44,503 nucleotides of DNA from Deltaproteobacteria bacterium (GCA_017303575.1 JAFLCL010000042.1:1-44503), one strand, 5' to 3'. Counted from the first letter of the stretch, positions 35,642 to 44,503 are shown. The notes: generated by a model not told the origin, from the sequence alone. Program-made: numbers and translations.

Positions 35642-36064
35642 TCAGCGACCCTGCATGCGCGGCGAGCTCGCATGAAGGAAAGCGTGGAGCTGCTGCGCTG
35701 TGTGCGGGGACGCGAAGCGGAACGTGTTCTCTTCGTACTCGTCGTCGTTTCCGCCTGCGGGGCTCACGCTCGCGTGCACGTACGCGTCGCTGCCGCGTAC
35801 CTCGACGCGGTTCACGTGTGGGTAGTGGAACGTCTGGATCGTCGGCATGCGCTTCCAGAGGAGCTTCGTGAAGTAGACGGCCAAGAGGCGCGTGCTCGTG
35901 CCCACCAGAAGGCCCGGCTCTTCGCCCACGTGCATCGCCTCGATCGCGCGCACCTGCTCGGACGGGTCGAGCTCGAGCCCCACGTGCTCTTGGATCTCAC
36001 GAGGCGCGGACTGGAGAACCGGGAACGTGCCTGCGAGCTGAGAGAGTTGCTGCGCGCCGATCAT
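35642..36064 (-). CDS. Small PH-like (YokE-type) domain protein
   Basis: A 140-residue protein with the pattern of bacterial pleckstrin-homology-like domains: GEEPGLLVGTSTRLLAVYF, then MPTIQTFHYPHVNRVEVRG and a terminal helix (ASPHTAQQLHAFLHA). An acidic patch (GGNDDEYEEN) lies in a loop. There is no signal peptide or membrane helix, so it is cytoplasmic. It is downstream of the VHL-like gene on the same strand with 50 bases between and may be its partner. PH-like folds bind peptides or lipids; the ligand is unknown. The assignment rests on pattern only. Confidence 0.62.
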   Translation of the reverse strand: MIGAQQLSQLAGTFPVLQSAPREIQEHVGLELDPSEQVRAIEAMHVGEEPGLLVGTSTRLLAVYFTKLLWKRMPTIQTFHYPHVNRVEVRGSDAYVHASVSPAGGNDDEYEENTFRFASPHTAQQLHAFLHASSPRMQGR

Positions 36065-36114
36065 GGTCGCGGGTATACGACGAATCGGCGGCGCGCCTTC
36101 CCCGCAGGTCGATC

Positions 36115-37065
36115 TCACGGCGCAGCGCCGAAGCCGCTCGCGCCGTCGCAGCGCAGGATCCAGTGGGCCTCGGCAGCGTCGGCGGGGCGCTCGAAGAGCA
36201 CGCGACCCATCGGGTCTTCGGCACGCCACACGTGGCCGACGAACGTCTGCTGCGTGCGGGTCTGTCCGGGCGCGAGCGTCGTGTACGGACGTCGCTCGCA
36301 GGTGAAGTCGACCCACTGCATCTCGATCGGCGTCGCGCACGTGTTGGTCCACGCCAACGTCATCGACGCGCCGCCCTCGGTCGTGCAGCGACGCGGCGAG
36401 CCGCCCGGCGGGACCACCGGGGGAGGCGACGGATCGCGCAGCGGATCGCCCGCGGGACAAGCCTCCACGTGCGTGCTGCCCTCCCCCGCGATCGACGTGA
36501 GCAGCTCGCGCGTCTCGCCTCGTGGACGCGCGATCCAGCGGTGTCCTTCGAAGCTCGACTGCGTCACCACGCTCCCGCGCCCCACGTAGCCGTACCACTG
36601 CAGCGCCCCGTCGAAGTCGACCCAGAAGAGCTCGATCGGCACCGAGCACGTGTTCTCGAACGTGACGTCGGCGGCGATCTCGCTGCGAGGCGAGGGCTCG
36701 TGCGCGGGCGCGACCGACGGAGGGCTCACCGGCGCTTCTCGGTCGTCGACGGGGGGCTCGTCCCCTTCGACGTGCGGCTGCGCCTCGCGCGCGACGAGGG
36801 ACGTCTCATCACGAGGCTCCTCCGTGCGATCGTGGGGATCGGACGGGGAGCTCGAGGACGCCCGCGACGACGACGGGCTGGACGCCGAGGAAGGCGTGCC
36901 CGCGCCGTGCTCAGAAGCGCCTCGGACCTCCCGTCGTGAAGGGGAGGAAGACACCCAGAGGAGCACGAGAACGAGGAGGACGACGACGATCAAGAGTGCG
37001 AGCGCGAGCCGTCGCGAGGTCACGCGCGAAGGACGTGTGGGCCGAGGCGTCTCGTTCCCGCTCAC
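36115..37065 (-). CDS. Membrane-anchored protein with two VHL beta-like domains
   Basis: A 316-residue protein with one N-terminal membrane helix (LALALLIVVVLLVLVLLWV), a Ser/Pro-rich stalk to about residue 128 and two beta domains (about 131-195 and 234-300). The first carries WVDFDG (W148), Y158 and SFEGHRW (S171, H175, W177). These align without gaps to W88, Y98, S111, H115 and W117 of human pVHL, the hydroxyproline pocket. The second carries W251, Y261, T274, H278 and W280 in the same spacing, with Thr for Ser. The two domains differ enough to be an old duplication. They should face the periplasm. The ligand may be a hydroxyproline- or proline-containing peptide, by analogy only. The gene lies 21 bases downstream of the dikinase-like lipoprotein gene, same strand. 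Confidence 0.85.
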   Translation of the reverse strand: MSGNETPRPTRPSRVTSRRLALALLIVVVLLVLVLLWVSSSPSRREVRGASEHGAGTPSSASSPSSSRASSSSPSDPHDRTEEPRDETSLVAREAQPHVEGDEPPVDDREAPVSPPSVAPAHEPSPRSEIAADVTFENTCSVPIELFWVDFDGALQWYGYVGRGSVVTQSSFEGHRWIARPRGETRELLTSIAGEGSTHVEACPAGDPLRDPSPPPVVPPGGSPRRCTTEGGASMTLAWTNTCATPIEMQWVDFTCERRPYTTLAPGQTRTQQTFVGHVWRAEDPMGRVLFERPADAAEAHWILRCDGASGFGAAP

Positions 37066-37086
37066 GCGCGACGGCTCACCGATCGA

Positions 37087-39189
37087 TCACTCGACGCCCG
37101 CGGGATGGAACGCGCAGAGGTCGAGATCGCCCACGCGCTGGCTGGCGTCGTAGCGGACCTCGAACGGCCGGGCCTGGAGGATCACGAGGTGTCGATCCTC
37201 GCCAGCGATCAGGTACTCGACGTCGAGCGCGTCGCTCGAGTCGACCGTCATGCCCCGCTGCCGCCAGCGATCGCGGAAGTGACAGTGCAGCGTGCGCAGC
37301 GTGCTCGCGAGCTGGAGGATCGCAGCCTCCGGCAGGAGCAGCGCGTCGGGCGAGCCGGAGCTCTGCGCGAGCAGCTCGGACTCGACGACCTCGCTGTACA
37401 CGTAGATGAGGTGCTGCTCGGGCACCTCGTTGCCCGCTGCGCCGGTGACCGATCCGCCGAGCGCCTGCGCGTTCACGAAGAAGCCTGGACGCCCCTCGAA
37501 ATAAGGGTTCGCGGTGATCGCGACACCGTTGGCCGCCGCGCCGTCGACGAAGGGTTGCACCAGGAGCGCCATCGCGACGCGACGCTGATCGACGCGGTAC
37601 CAATCGCGCTCGACGACCGCACCGAGCAGCCACACGCTCGCCCACACCTCGCGCATCGCGTCGGCGACCTGCGCATCCGTCGCGTCCGCGGGCACGACGA
37701 TGGATCGATAGAGACCCGCGCCCGTGAAGCCCGGGAGATCCTCGGCGTTGGTCGAGCTGCGGAAGATGAAGCGACGGCCACGGCCCGTCTCCGTCATGCG
37801 CTGACGCACGCGACGAAGGAGCGCCGGGTCGACGGGCGCGGCTTGGATGTGCTCGCGCAGCGTGCGCAGCGCCGCGTCGCGTGCGTGGGTGTCGCTCGCG
37901 AGCGAGGCGTCGTCGAGGATGGCGGTGAGCTCGGCGTCGATGCCGCCCTGCGCGAGGTGCTGGAGGTAGAAGTGGAACGGCACCGTGAAGCCGCCCGGCG
38001 TGCGGATGCGCGAGCCGAGGCCGCACACCTCACCGAGCTGCGCCGCCTTGGCGCCCACGCTGCGCACGTCGTCGAGGCGCACGTCACACACCTGACGAAG
38101 ACGCTGCTCGCTCGCCTCGATCGGTGGCGTGAGCGGCTGCGCCGGCCGACGCGCGCTCCAGCTCGCCTCGGCCTCGGGACGCGACGCGGCGCGCACGGTC
38201 CACTCCTGCGGCGAGATCGAGAGACGCACCAGCTGACCATCGAGGCGTACGAGATCTTCGTTCGTCGTCGCGTCGCGCAGGCCCATGTTGGGCGTGCCGC
38301 GCGTGGAGCAGAGGATCGCGATGTGACCGAGCGGGGCCTGCAGCTCCTGGGAGACGACGCCGCTCACCACGGGGATCTCGTCGGGCAGATCCTCGAGCAC
38401 GAGGATCTGATCGGGCCGCACGCTCGCGAGATCGAGCGCGCCGCGCACGATGCGCAAGGTGCCGAACGCTTCGCCGTTCGTGAGCGGCTGGTAGCGCACG
38501 CCGCGGAACACCTCCTCCGCGGTCACGACGGGGATGCGACCGGGGATCGTGGCGAGCGTCTGATCGTGCTGAGGCGAGAGCGCACGGAAGCGCAGTCGAT
38601 CGCCGAAGAAGACCTGCCGACGCACGTCCTCGAACATGCGGACCACACGCTCGCCCGAGAGGTTGTCGCCCGCGACCATCTCGAGCGCCCAGAGATCGGC
38701 GTCGACGTAGTGCACGAGCGAGCCCATCTCGAAGCGCCGCTCGGGGCGTCGGTACTCCCGGGTGTTGAAGTCGCCGTGCGCCTGCCAGCCACCCTGGATG
38801 CCGAGGTTCTCGACGGCGAAGTCGAAGTGGATGTCCCAGCGCTCGGTGTCGATGAACCAGATGAGTCGATCGTGCTGCGTGTCGAGCAGGAACTTCACGA
38901 CCTCGGTGCGCGCGACCGTCGCGGTGGCAGGGCGCGCGGCGAGCTGGCTCCACGTCGCCGCATCGGGGATGCCGTGCGCCGAGGCGAGGCGGGGCAGCGC
39001 GACGGGTGGGCCCACCGGATCCACGACCGTCGGCGGAGGGTCGGTCGTGGTCTGCTCTTGCCCGGTGGTGCCGGGAACCTGCGGGTCGGTGGTGCTCGTC
39101 GATCCCGAGCACGCCGTGCTCGAGAGCGCGAGGGCGAGCACGAGGGACGCGCGAAGAAGGAGGGCGTTGGCGGCCACGGGCGCGATCAT
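37087..39189 (-). CDS. Glucan-water-dikinase-like lipoprotein (phosphohistidine + ATP-grasp)
   Basis: A 700-residue protein with lipobox SSTAC (Cys27) and a Thr/Pro linker. After an unrecognised region of about 150 residues (FLLDTQHDRLIWFIDTERWD), a swivelling phosphohistidine domain appears near 260-335 with the active-site His in LGHIAILCSTRGTPN (H289). The ATP-grasp (PPDK N) domain follows from about 375 to the end: SVGAKAAQLGEV, IRTPGGFTVPF, FIFRSSTNAEDLPGFTGAG and LVILQARPFE. In PEP synthase and PPDK the ATP domain comes first; this phosphohistidine-then-ATP order is that of plant glucan water dikinases. Lipidation would place it outside the cytoplasm, where ATP is scarce, so either it stays inside or it has lost catalysis. 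Substrate unknown. Confidence 0.83.
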   Translation of the reverse strand: MIAPVAANALLLRASLVLALALSSTACSGSTSTTDPQVPGTTGQEQTTTDPPPTVVDPVGPPVALPRLASAHGIPDAATWSQLAARPATATVARTEVVKFLLDTQHDRLIWFIDTERWDIHFDFAVENLGIQGGWQAHGDFNTREYRRPERRFEMGSLVHYVDADLWALEMVAGDNLSGERVVRMFEDVRRQVFFGDRLRFRALSPQHDQTLATIPGRIPVVTAEEVFRGVRYQPLTNGEAFGTLRIVRGALDLASVRPDQILVLEDLPDEIPVVSGVVSQELQAPLGHIAILCSTRGTPNMGLRDATTNEDLVRLDGQLVRLSISPQEWTVRAASRPEAEASWSARRPAQPLTPPIEASEQRLRQVCDVRLDDVRSVGAKAAQLGEVCGLGSRIRTPGGFTVPFHFYLQHLAQGGIDAELTAILDDASLASDTHARDAALRTLREHIQAAPVDPALLRRVRQRMTETGRGRRFIFRSSTNAEDLPGFTGAGLYRSIVVPADATDAQVADAMREVWASVWLLGAVVERDWYRVDQRRVAMALLVQPFVDGAAANGVAITANPYFEGRPGFFVNAQALGGSVTGAAGNEVPEQHLIYVYSEVVESELLAQSSGSPDALLLPEAAILQLASTLRTLHCHFRDRWRQRGMTVDSSDALDVEYLIAGEDRHLVILQARPFEVRYDASQRVGDLDLCAFHPAGVE

Positions 39190-39236
39190 ACGGGCTTGGA
39201 CGCGCGAACGGGCGGCGCGGCTTGGGCCCGTCTCGA

Positions 39237-41546
39237 TCAGGGCCTGGGGTTCATCGCGGCGGCGACGAGGCCGAGGTTGTGCTCGAGCAAGCCGGTCGCG
39301 GAGCCGAAGTCTCCGAGCACGCGATCGATGCCGTTGTGCTCGAGGCTCGGCCGATCATCGGTGACCGGCGGCGTCCCCGCGACGAAGCGCTCGAGCCCCG
39401 CGCGATCGAGGACGAACTGCACGCCGAGCTCCGCCTCCGCCCGTGCGCGCGCGTCCGACGCGAGCGGCGAAGGCGACATCACGAGGAGGCCGGTGTAGTC
39501 GCCGGGCGCCAGCGCGAGCCAGACCTCGGGAAAGACGGCCAGCGCCGACGCCGCGATCGCACGCGCGTCGTCGGGCGCGGTGAGGTGCATCGGGAGCCAC
39601 TGGAGCATGACGCCGTCGTCCGCGAGCCGTGCACGCGCGAGCTCGTAGTGCTCGACGGAATAGAGCGCCGAGACGCCCGCGAAGTGCGGCGGCATCGGCT
39701 CCTGCGTGATCACGTCGAAACGATCGCTGCCGGCACGGAGGAACGCGCGACCGTCTTCGACGTGCACGCTCGCGTACGCCATCGCCTCGGCGTTGCCGGG
39801 GCCCGACTCGCCCGCGCAGGCGAACACGTCGGGGTTCAGATCGACGACGTCGACCGAGCCGGGCTCCGGGAGCGACCGCGCGCGCGCGACGACGGCGCGT
39901 GTCGTGGTGCCCGTGCCGAAGCAGATCACGAGCGCCCGTCGGGGCGCGGGATGAAGGGCCATCGGCAGATCGCCCATGAGGCGCATGTAGCCGGCGGATG
40001 CGCTCGATCCCGCAGCGACGAAGCCATCGATCAGCACGTCGACGCGACCCGTCGGTGCGTGGTGCAGCACCTCCGTGATCGCAGTCGGGCCTTCGTGGTG
40101 ACAGAGGACGACGTACTCGGACTCGTGATCGACCACGTGCTGCGGCACCAGCGCTCCTTCGCCGGGCGCGAGGCCCACGACCGGTCGCGCGAGCCAGCCC
40201 GCGCCCACGATCGCGACCCCGATCGCGACGACGAACCCTGCGGCGCGGCCACGATCGGCGGTGCGGAACACGACGATGGCACCTGCGAGCGCGCCGACGA
40301 ACGTCACGATCGCGATCGCGCCCCGCACGCCCGCGAGCGGCACGAGCACGAACGCGGCGCCGAGTGATCCCGCCGCGCCGGCGAGCGTGTTCACGAGCAC
40401 GGCGAGCCCCACGTCGCGCCCTTCGTGGCCCGAGCGCACGGCGAGCGCGGCCGCGAGAGGGAAGATCGTGCCCATCGCCGTCGCAGAGGGGAGCAACAAG
40501 ATCGAAGCGACGATGGCCTCGACGGCGAGCCTCACGTCGTAGCCCACCTCGTTGCCACGGATCGTGGTGACGAGCGCCGACACCTGACCGAGCGCGGGCA
40601 CGAACGCGAGCGTGAGGGCGCTCGCCGCGATCGTGGCGGCCCCGAGGTGCATCGTCTTCACCTCGCCGCGCGCCAGCGGTCCGCTCACGAGCCGCGCACC
40701 GATCGCGAGGCCCGTGAGGTACGTCGCGAGCAGGATCGCGATCGCATGCGAGGTGGCGAACAACCCGTACACGAGCAGCCGCGACGACAGCACCTCGTGC
40801 GCGAGCACCGTGAAGCCCGACACGGCCGCGAGGAACAGCGCCTCGCGGCGATGCGTCGCCGGCTCGGATGCGCTCGAGACGGGCGCATCGCTCGCCATGG
40901 CGGGGCTCGTCGTCGCGACGGGCCATCGACGATCGAGCGCGACGGCGAGGGTGCCCACCACCACGTTCACAGCGCACCCGAGCGCCGCGGAGCGCGCGTA
41001 TCCGAGCGCATCGACCAGCACGAAGCCCATCACGAGCGTGCCGATCACGGCGCCTGCGGTGTTGGCGGCATAGAGCGAGGTGAGACGGGATCGGAGCGTC
41101 GCTTCGTCGGGGCCTCGCACCGCCGCGAGCACCGCGGGCAGCGTCGCGCCCATCAGCGCCGTGGGGATCGCGACGAGCGCGACGAGCGCGATCACGACCA
41201 CGACGCGCGGCAGGGATGCAGTGATCGCCGCCGTGGGCGCGAGGTGCAGCAACGACGAGACGAGCGCCGCGCCGAGGCCGATCGCGATCTCGAGCAGGCC
41301 GTAGGTGCGCAGCGGTCGTCGGCTCGCGTCCACGCGGGGCGCGAGCCACGCCGCACCTGCCGCGAAGCCGATCATCGTGCTCGCGGTGACGATCGCGAGG
41401 CCCTCGGCGCTCGCCCCGAGCGTCAGCGTGAGCCACCTCGCCCACGCGAGCTCGTACACGAAGGCCGCCGCGCCGCTCGCGAACAGGAGCACTGCGGTGA
41501 TCGCGAGGCTCACGCGTCCTCGCGGCGCGCCCGTCGCTTCGCTCAC
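39237..41546 (-). CDS. Fused MFS-like membrane / spermidine-synthase-like protein
   Basis: A 769-residue protein. The first 480 residues hold about a dozen membrane helices starting VSLAITAVLLFASGAAAFVYELAWARW, the characteristic opening of the fused MFS/spermidine synthase family. The C-terminal 260 residues form a Rossmann-like domain (ALVICFGTGTTTRAVVARA, DVVDLNPDVFA, HVEDGRAFL, DVITQEPMPP), which retains a nucleotide-fold core with an acidic residue after beta2. Activity as an aminopropyltransferase is not established for such fusions. GTG 41546 overlaps the upstream gene's stop (GTGA), so it is translationally coupled to the HEAT-repeat protein. It may make a polyamine-like product or handle its export; unproven. 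Confidence 0.85.
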   Translation of the reverse strand: MSEATGAPRGRVSLAITAVLLFASGAAAFVYELAWARWLTLTLGASAEGLAIVTASTMIGFAAGAAWLAPRVDASRRPLRTYGLLEIAIGLGAALVSSLLHLAPTAAITASLPRVVVVIALVALVAIPTALMGATLPAVLAAVRGPDEATLRSRLTSLYAANTAGAVIGTLVMGFVLVDALGYARSAALGCAVNVVVGTLAVALDRRWPVATTSPAMASDAPVSSASEPATHRREALFLAAVSGFTVLAHEVLSSRLLVYGLFATSHAIAILLATYLTGLAIGARLVSGPLARGEVKTMHLGAATIAASALTLAFVPALGQVSALVTTIRGNEVGYDVRLAVEAIVASILLLPSATAMGTIFPLAAALAVRSGHEGRDVGLAVLVNTLAGAAGSLGAAFVLVPLAGVRGAIAIVTFVGALAGAIVVFRTADRGRAAGFVVAIGVAIVGAGWLARPVVGLAPGEGALVPQHVVDHESEYVVLCHHEGPTAITEVLHHAPTGRVDVLIDGFVAAGSSASAGYMRLMGDLPMALHPAPRRALVICFGTGTTTRAVVARARSLPEPGSVDVVDLNPDVFACAGESGPGNAEAMAYASVHVEDGRAFLRAGSDRFDVITQEPMPPHFAGVSALYSVEHYELARARLADDGVMLQWLPMHLTAPDDARAIAASALAVFPEVWLALAPGDYTGLLVMSPSPLASDARARAEAELGVQFVLDRAGLERFVAGTPPVTDDRPSLEHNGIDRVLGDFGSATGLLEHNLGLVAAAMNPRP

Positions 41547-44503
41547 TTGAAGAGGGCCCGCCCCTCGCGGTCCCACCAGTGTCGGTACTTCGTCTGGACG
41601 ACCTCGCGCTCCTTGCGCGAGGCCGCCGGGTGGTAGCCGAAGTACTGCTGCGTGATCGTCTTGAGCTCTTCACCCGCCTGCGCGCGGAGCGATTCCTCGG
41701 AGGAGAGCAGCGCGTCGATGAGCCACTCGATGCGGTGACGGCTCTCGTTCTTCTCGGACCACGCGGCCCAGCGTCGCGCGCTCTCGCCCAGGTCTTCACA
41801 CGTGATCGCGACGAGCGCGCCGTGCGATGCGCGACGCACGCCCGCGTCTTCGTCCTCGAGGAGATCGACGAGCGTGCGCAGACCTCCGGCATCGCGGAGC
41901 GCGGCGAGCGCGGCGAGCGCGTAGAGACGTCGCACCGGCTCCTTGCCGCGGATGCGCGCGGTGCGACGCAGGAACACGAGCTGATCCTGCACCTCCGCGA
42001 ACGCGCGGAACTTGGGGAGCACCTCGAGCACGAGCGCCCGCACGCCCGCGTCCTCGTCGAAGACGCGCTGGACGAGCGGATCGACGAGCGCGCCCGACGG
42101 AATCTCGGACGCCACCATGATCGCGTAGAACCGGCGATCCGGCGCGCCCGCGCCCACCAGCGCGCCCACGTACGGAGCAGCACGCTCGCGGAACGCGACG
42201 AGGGCGCGAGAGACGGCGGAGACGTCGCGACCGCGGGGGAGCTTGCGGTAGTTGCGGCGGCGATCGAACCACAGCGGTCCGGGGAACGCCTGCGCGAGCG
42301 CGGGCAGCGCGGTCTCGCCGAGCTTGAGGAGTGAGTCGACGACGGGCGTGTCGCCCTCCGGATCTGCGTGCATCAGATCCTCGACGAGCGTGTTCGCGGC
42401 CTCCCCCATGTCGACGATCACCGACGGGTTCTCGCGATCGTGCGTGGGGCGCGTGCCGTCGAACTCTCGAGGCTCGATCACCGCGCTCTTGGACATCGCG
42501 CCGATGCCACGCTGAGGCTTGGCCACCAGCTCGAACGGACCGGTGGCGTCCTCCTCGCGCCGCGGATCGGGACGTCGACCGGCGGAGGGACCGATCTCCT
42601 CGGCGGCACCGGGCGGCACCGATCGCTTGCGCGCAGGCGGCTGCGAGTTGCGGGACGAGACCTGCTCGAACACGTCGACGCCTGCGTCGCGGAGGATGTA
42701 GCTCGGGCTCGCGCGTCGCTTGAGCTCGATGGGCGCCTCGTCGCCTGCCTGGTCGTCGTCGTCGTCGCCCGCCTCGTCCTCACCCCCGTCGTCGTCGGAG
42801 TCGCCCGCGCCGACCACGAGCTCCGGCTCCGAGTCGTCGTCACCGCGATCGCCGACGACGAGCTCGGGCGAGTCGTCGCCGAGGTCGGGAGGCGGGACGG
42901 GGATCGTGTTGGGACCGCGCACGTCGTCCGAGTCCGCGTCGCTCGCCTCGTCACCGAGCGACTCGGGGGCGAGCGCGTCCGTCGCACCGAGCATCACCTC
43001 GTTCGCGGGATCGGCGTCGAGCGCTGAGTCGAAGATGTCGCCCACGACGGGCGGCGGCGGCGCTGCGCGCGGGATGCCGAGCACGTCGCGCATCGTCTGC
43101 TGCTTGCGCGCCACACGGCGACCGGGCGTGCCGTCGGCGACGGGCGCGTCACTCGGCACGCGCGTCAGCTCTTCCGTCGGACGGAAGGCCTCGTTCGCCG
43201 AAGCCGGCTCCGCGGAGCCAGCCCGCGCAGGAACGAGATCGACGAGCGTCGTGCGCTCGGCCGCCGGGCGCAGCGGTGCATCGGCCGTGGCGTCGTCGAG
43301 CGCGCGTGAGGCGAGGTCGTCCTGCCCGTCGATCGGGGGCGCGATCACGCCCGAGGGCGGCTCGGAGGACGCCATCGGCAGCTCGGCCTTCGCGAGCGCG
43401 TCGGCGAGCGAAGGGCCACTCGCAGGCTGCTGCTCCGGCACGACGGCGCCGAGCTTCGGAGTGCTCCACACGTCCTCACGCCGACGACCACGCGCGTCGC
43501 TCGGGCGCCCACTGCCGGGTCGAGGCGCGGGCGGATGCGTCGAGCTGCGCATGGCGCTCGCGGACGACTTGAGATCCTCACGCTCCTCGCCCTTGGGCTT
43601 CTCGAAGCGACCGCGCACGCCGTCGCGCTTGCGGCGCAGGATCAGTTTCTCGAGGGCGTCCGCCACGCGACGCACGAAGCCCACGAGCTCGGGCACGTCG
43701 CTGAGCTCGAAACGATCACCGCCGCGATCACCGTAGAGCACGAGCACCGGTCGACCGCGGATGACGACGGGATACGCGAGCGCGAACGTGTTGCGCGGAC
43801 GCACCAGCACCGACGCGAGATCGAGATCCGCCGCGGTGCTGAGCGCGCCGAGCTGGGGAGCGCCCGACTTGCGCGCGCTCGCGAGCAGAGAGTCCTCGTC
43901 GCCGGCGATCGTGAGCGAGACAGCGCGAATGCGCGCCGCGCTCGCGCCCTCACCGAACGCATCTCGACCCTCGGCGCGGTCGTCCTGCAGCGTGAACAGC
44001 GCGGCGTAGTCGAAGAACTGTCGCGCGAACGCGAAGAACACGGCGACGATGCCGTCGCGATCGCTCGCGTCCTCGAGCAGCTTCGCGGCCTGCCCCGCGG
44101 TGAGCGGTCCTCGCAGGCGAGGTGCACGTCGATCGTTCTGGGCGGCGGAGGTCTGGGCCGGCGCGATCTGCGCGGCGGAGGTCTGGGCCGGCGCGATCTG
44201 CGCGGCCTCGATCGCCGCAGGGAGCTCGCTCGCAGGCGTCGCGATCGGCTCGCGCACGTCGATGCCTGCGCTCGACACGCGCGGAGAGACCGGCGGCGGA
44301 AGCTCGCTCGGAGGCGAGTCGACGATCGGTTCGACGATGGGTCGTGCGCGGTCGCGCGTCGGCGGCTCGGCTCGGCCTGCCGGGGGCCGCGAGCTGCGGC
44401 GTACCCCCACCCCCACGATGGGCGCGACCGACAGACGATCACCCGACTTCACCGCGGGCACGCTCGGATCGGTGCGCGAGGTCGATGCCGCAGGCTTGGC
44501 AGC
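41543..44503 (-). CDS. Large HEAT-repeat protein with GAF-like and acidic regions (5' end outside window)
   Basis: At least 986 codons; the frame is open to the window edge, so the start is missing. A GTG at 44461 is possible, but the residues upstream (KPAASTSRTDPSVP) continue the same linker style. Order: Pro-rich disordered region with a doubled IAPAQTSAAQ, a GAF-like domain (VAVFFAFARQFFDYAALFTLQ through LVLYGDRGGDRFEL), a long disordered stretch with an extreme acidic run (DDDGGEDEAGDDDDDQAGDE), and C-terminal HEAT-like helices (VVDSLLKLGETALPALAQAF, DEDAGVRALVLEVLPKFRAF, GGLRTLVDLLEDEDAGVRRA). Likely a cytoplasmic scaffold. It is coupled to the spermidine-synthase-like gene by GTGA. Function unknown. 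Confidence 0.82.
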   Translation of the reverse strand, partial: AAKPAASTSRTDPSVPAVKSGDRLSVAPIVGVGVRRSSRPPAGRAEPPTRDRARPIVEPIVDSPPSELPPPVSPRVSSAGIDVREPIATPASELPAAIEAAQIAPAQTSAAQIAPAQTSAAQNDRRAPRLRGPLTAGQAAKLLEDASDRDGIVAVFFAFARQFFDYAALFTLQDDRAEGRDAFGEGASAARIRAVSLTIAGDEDSLLASARKSGAPQLGALSTAADLDLASVLVRPRNTFALAYPVVIRGRPVLVLYGDRGGDRFELSDVPELVGFVRRVADALEKLILRRKRDGVRGRFEKPKGEEREDLKSSASAMRSSTHPPAPRPGSGRPSDARGRRREDVWSTPKLGAVVPEQQPASGPSLADALAKAELPMASSEPPSGVIAPPIDGQDDLASRALDDATADAPLRPAAERTTLVDLVPARAGSAEPASANEAFRPTEELTRVPSDAPVADGTPGRRVARKQQTMRDVLGIPRAAPPPPVVGDIFDSALDADPANEVMLGATDALAPESLGDEASDADSDDVRGPNTIPVPPPDLGDDSPELVVGDRGDDDSEPELVVGAGDSDDDGGEDEAGDDDDDQAGDEAPIELKRRASPSYILRDAGVDVFEQVSSRNSQPPARKRSVPPGAAEEIGPSAGRRPDPRREEDATGPFELVAKPQRGIGAMSKSAVIEPREFDGTRPTHDRENPSVIVDMGEAANTLVEDLMHADPEGDTPVVDSLLKLGETALPALAQAFPGPLWFDRRRNYRKLPRGRDVSAVSRALVAFRERAAPYVGALVGAGAPDRRFYAIMVASEIPSGALVDPLVQRVFDEDAGVRALVLEVLPKFRAFAEVQDQLVFLRRTARIRGKEPVRRLYALAALAALRDAGGLRTLVDLLEDEDAGVRRASHGALVAITCEDLGESARRWAAWSEKNESRHRIEWLIDALLSSEESLRAQAGEELKTITQQYFGYHPAASRKEREVVQTKYRHWWDREGRALFK
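44142..44201 (-). repeat. Two exact 30-base tandem repeats inside the HEAT-protein gene
   Basis: The 30-base unit at 44142-44171 is repeated exactly at 44172-44201. It encodes a doubled ten-residue IAPAQTSAAQ segment in the disordered N-terminal region, an in-frame expansion that could vary in copy number between strains. Confidence 0.85.

Noticed and set aside
37105..39498. 797-codon plus-strand open frame
   Set aside because: Antisense to the dikinase-like gene; His/Arg/Ala-rich with no recognisable motif.

Overview
This is a very GC-rich, gene-dense stretch of chromosome. Its features point to a large-genome deltaproteobacterium (Myxococcota, most like the Polyangiales/Sandaracinus group). 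They include a cytoplasmic Ser/Thr kinase, an FHA-sigma54 activator, many lipoproteins whose lipobox is followed by an Asp/Ala/Pro-rich linker, a Cys-rich repeat lipoprotein and orphan hybrid sensor kinases. The taxonomic call is inference from gene content and codon bias; no rRNA or tRNA is present.

Layout. 1-6.7 kb, plus strand: Ser/Thr kinase, adenylosuccinate lyase (purB), a VWA lipoprotein, an exported barrel-like protein, a membrane-anchored dihaem cytochrome c and a GNAT-like protein. 6.7-9.8 kb: a frameshifted ankyrin/Tudor-like gene faces a translationally coupled formaldehyde-detoxification pair (class III alcohol dehydrogenase and S-formylglutathione hydrolase). 10.07-13.15 kb: a less GC-rich island with a short Rhs protein carrying a C-terminal GIY-YIG nuclease domain, followed at once by a leucine-rich putative immunity gene. 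A 23-24 nt imperfect direct repeat flanks it, and a serine-acetyltransferase-like gene lacking its catalytic end abuts it. 14.3-19.8 kb, minus strand: two unknown proteins, an ATP-dependent ligase and a hybrid histidine kinase, ending at a perfect 14-bp hairpin. 19.9-23.6 kb: CorA, and a coupled M23 peptidase / parvulin / HupE-UreJ-like operon that meets a convergent phosphoesterase lipoprotein gene at a large hairpin holding both stop codons.

25.8-31 kb: two tandemly duplicated lipoprotein genes, the FHA-sigma54 activator with a small unknown partner, and a lipoprotein made of fourteen six-cysteine repeats. 31.1-35.6 kb: an Hsp90-type GHKL ATPase, a secreted unknown and an SGNH-hydrolase lipoprotein. 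35.6-44.5 kb, minus strand: a PH-like protein, a membrane-anchored protein with two pVHL beta-like domains, a glucan-water-dikinase-like lipoprotein, a fused MFS/spermidine-synthase-like protein and a large HEAT-repeat protein cut by the window edge.

The best candidates for something new are the GIY-YIG Rhs toxin with its leucine-rich partner, the ligase operon with two unrecognised partners, and the bacterial tandem VHL-beta protein, which keeps nearly every hydroxyproline-pocket residue. Everything here was read by eye; no database search was run.
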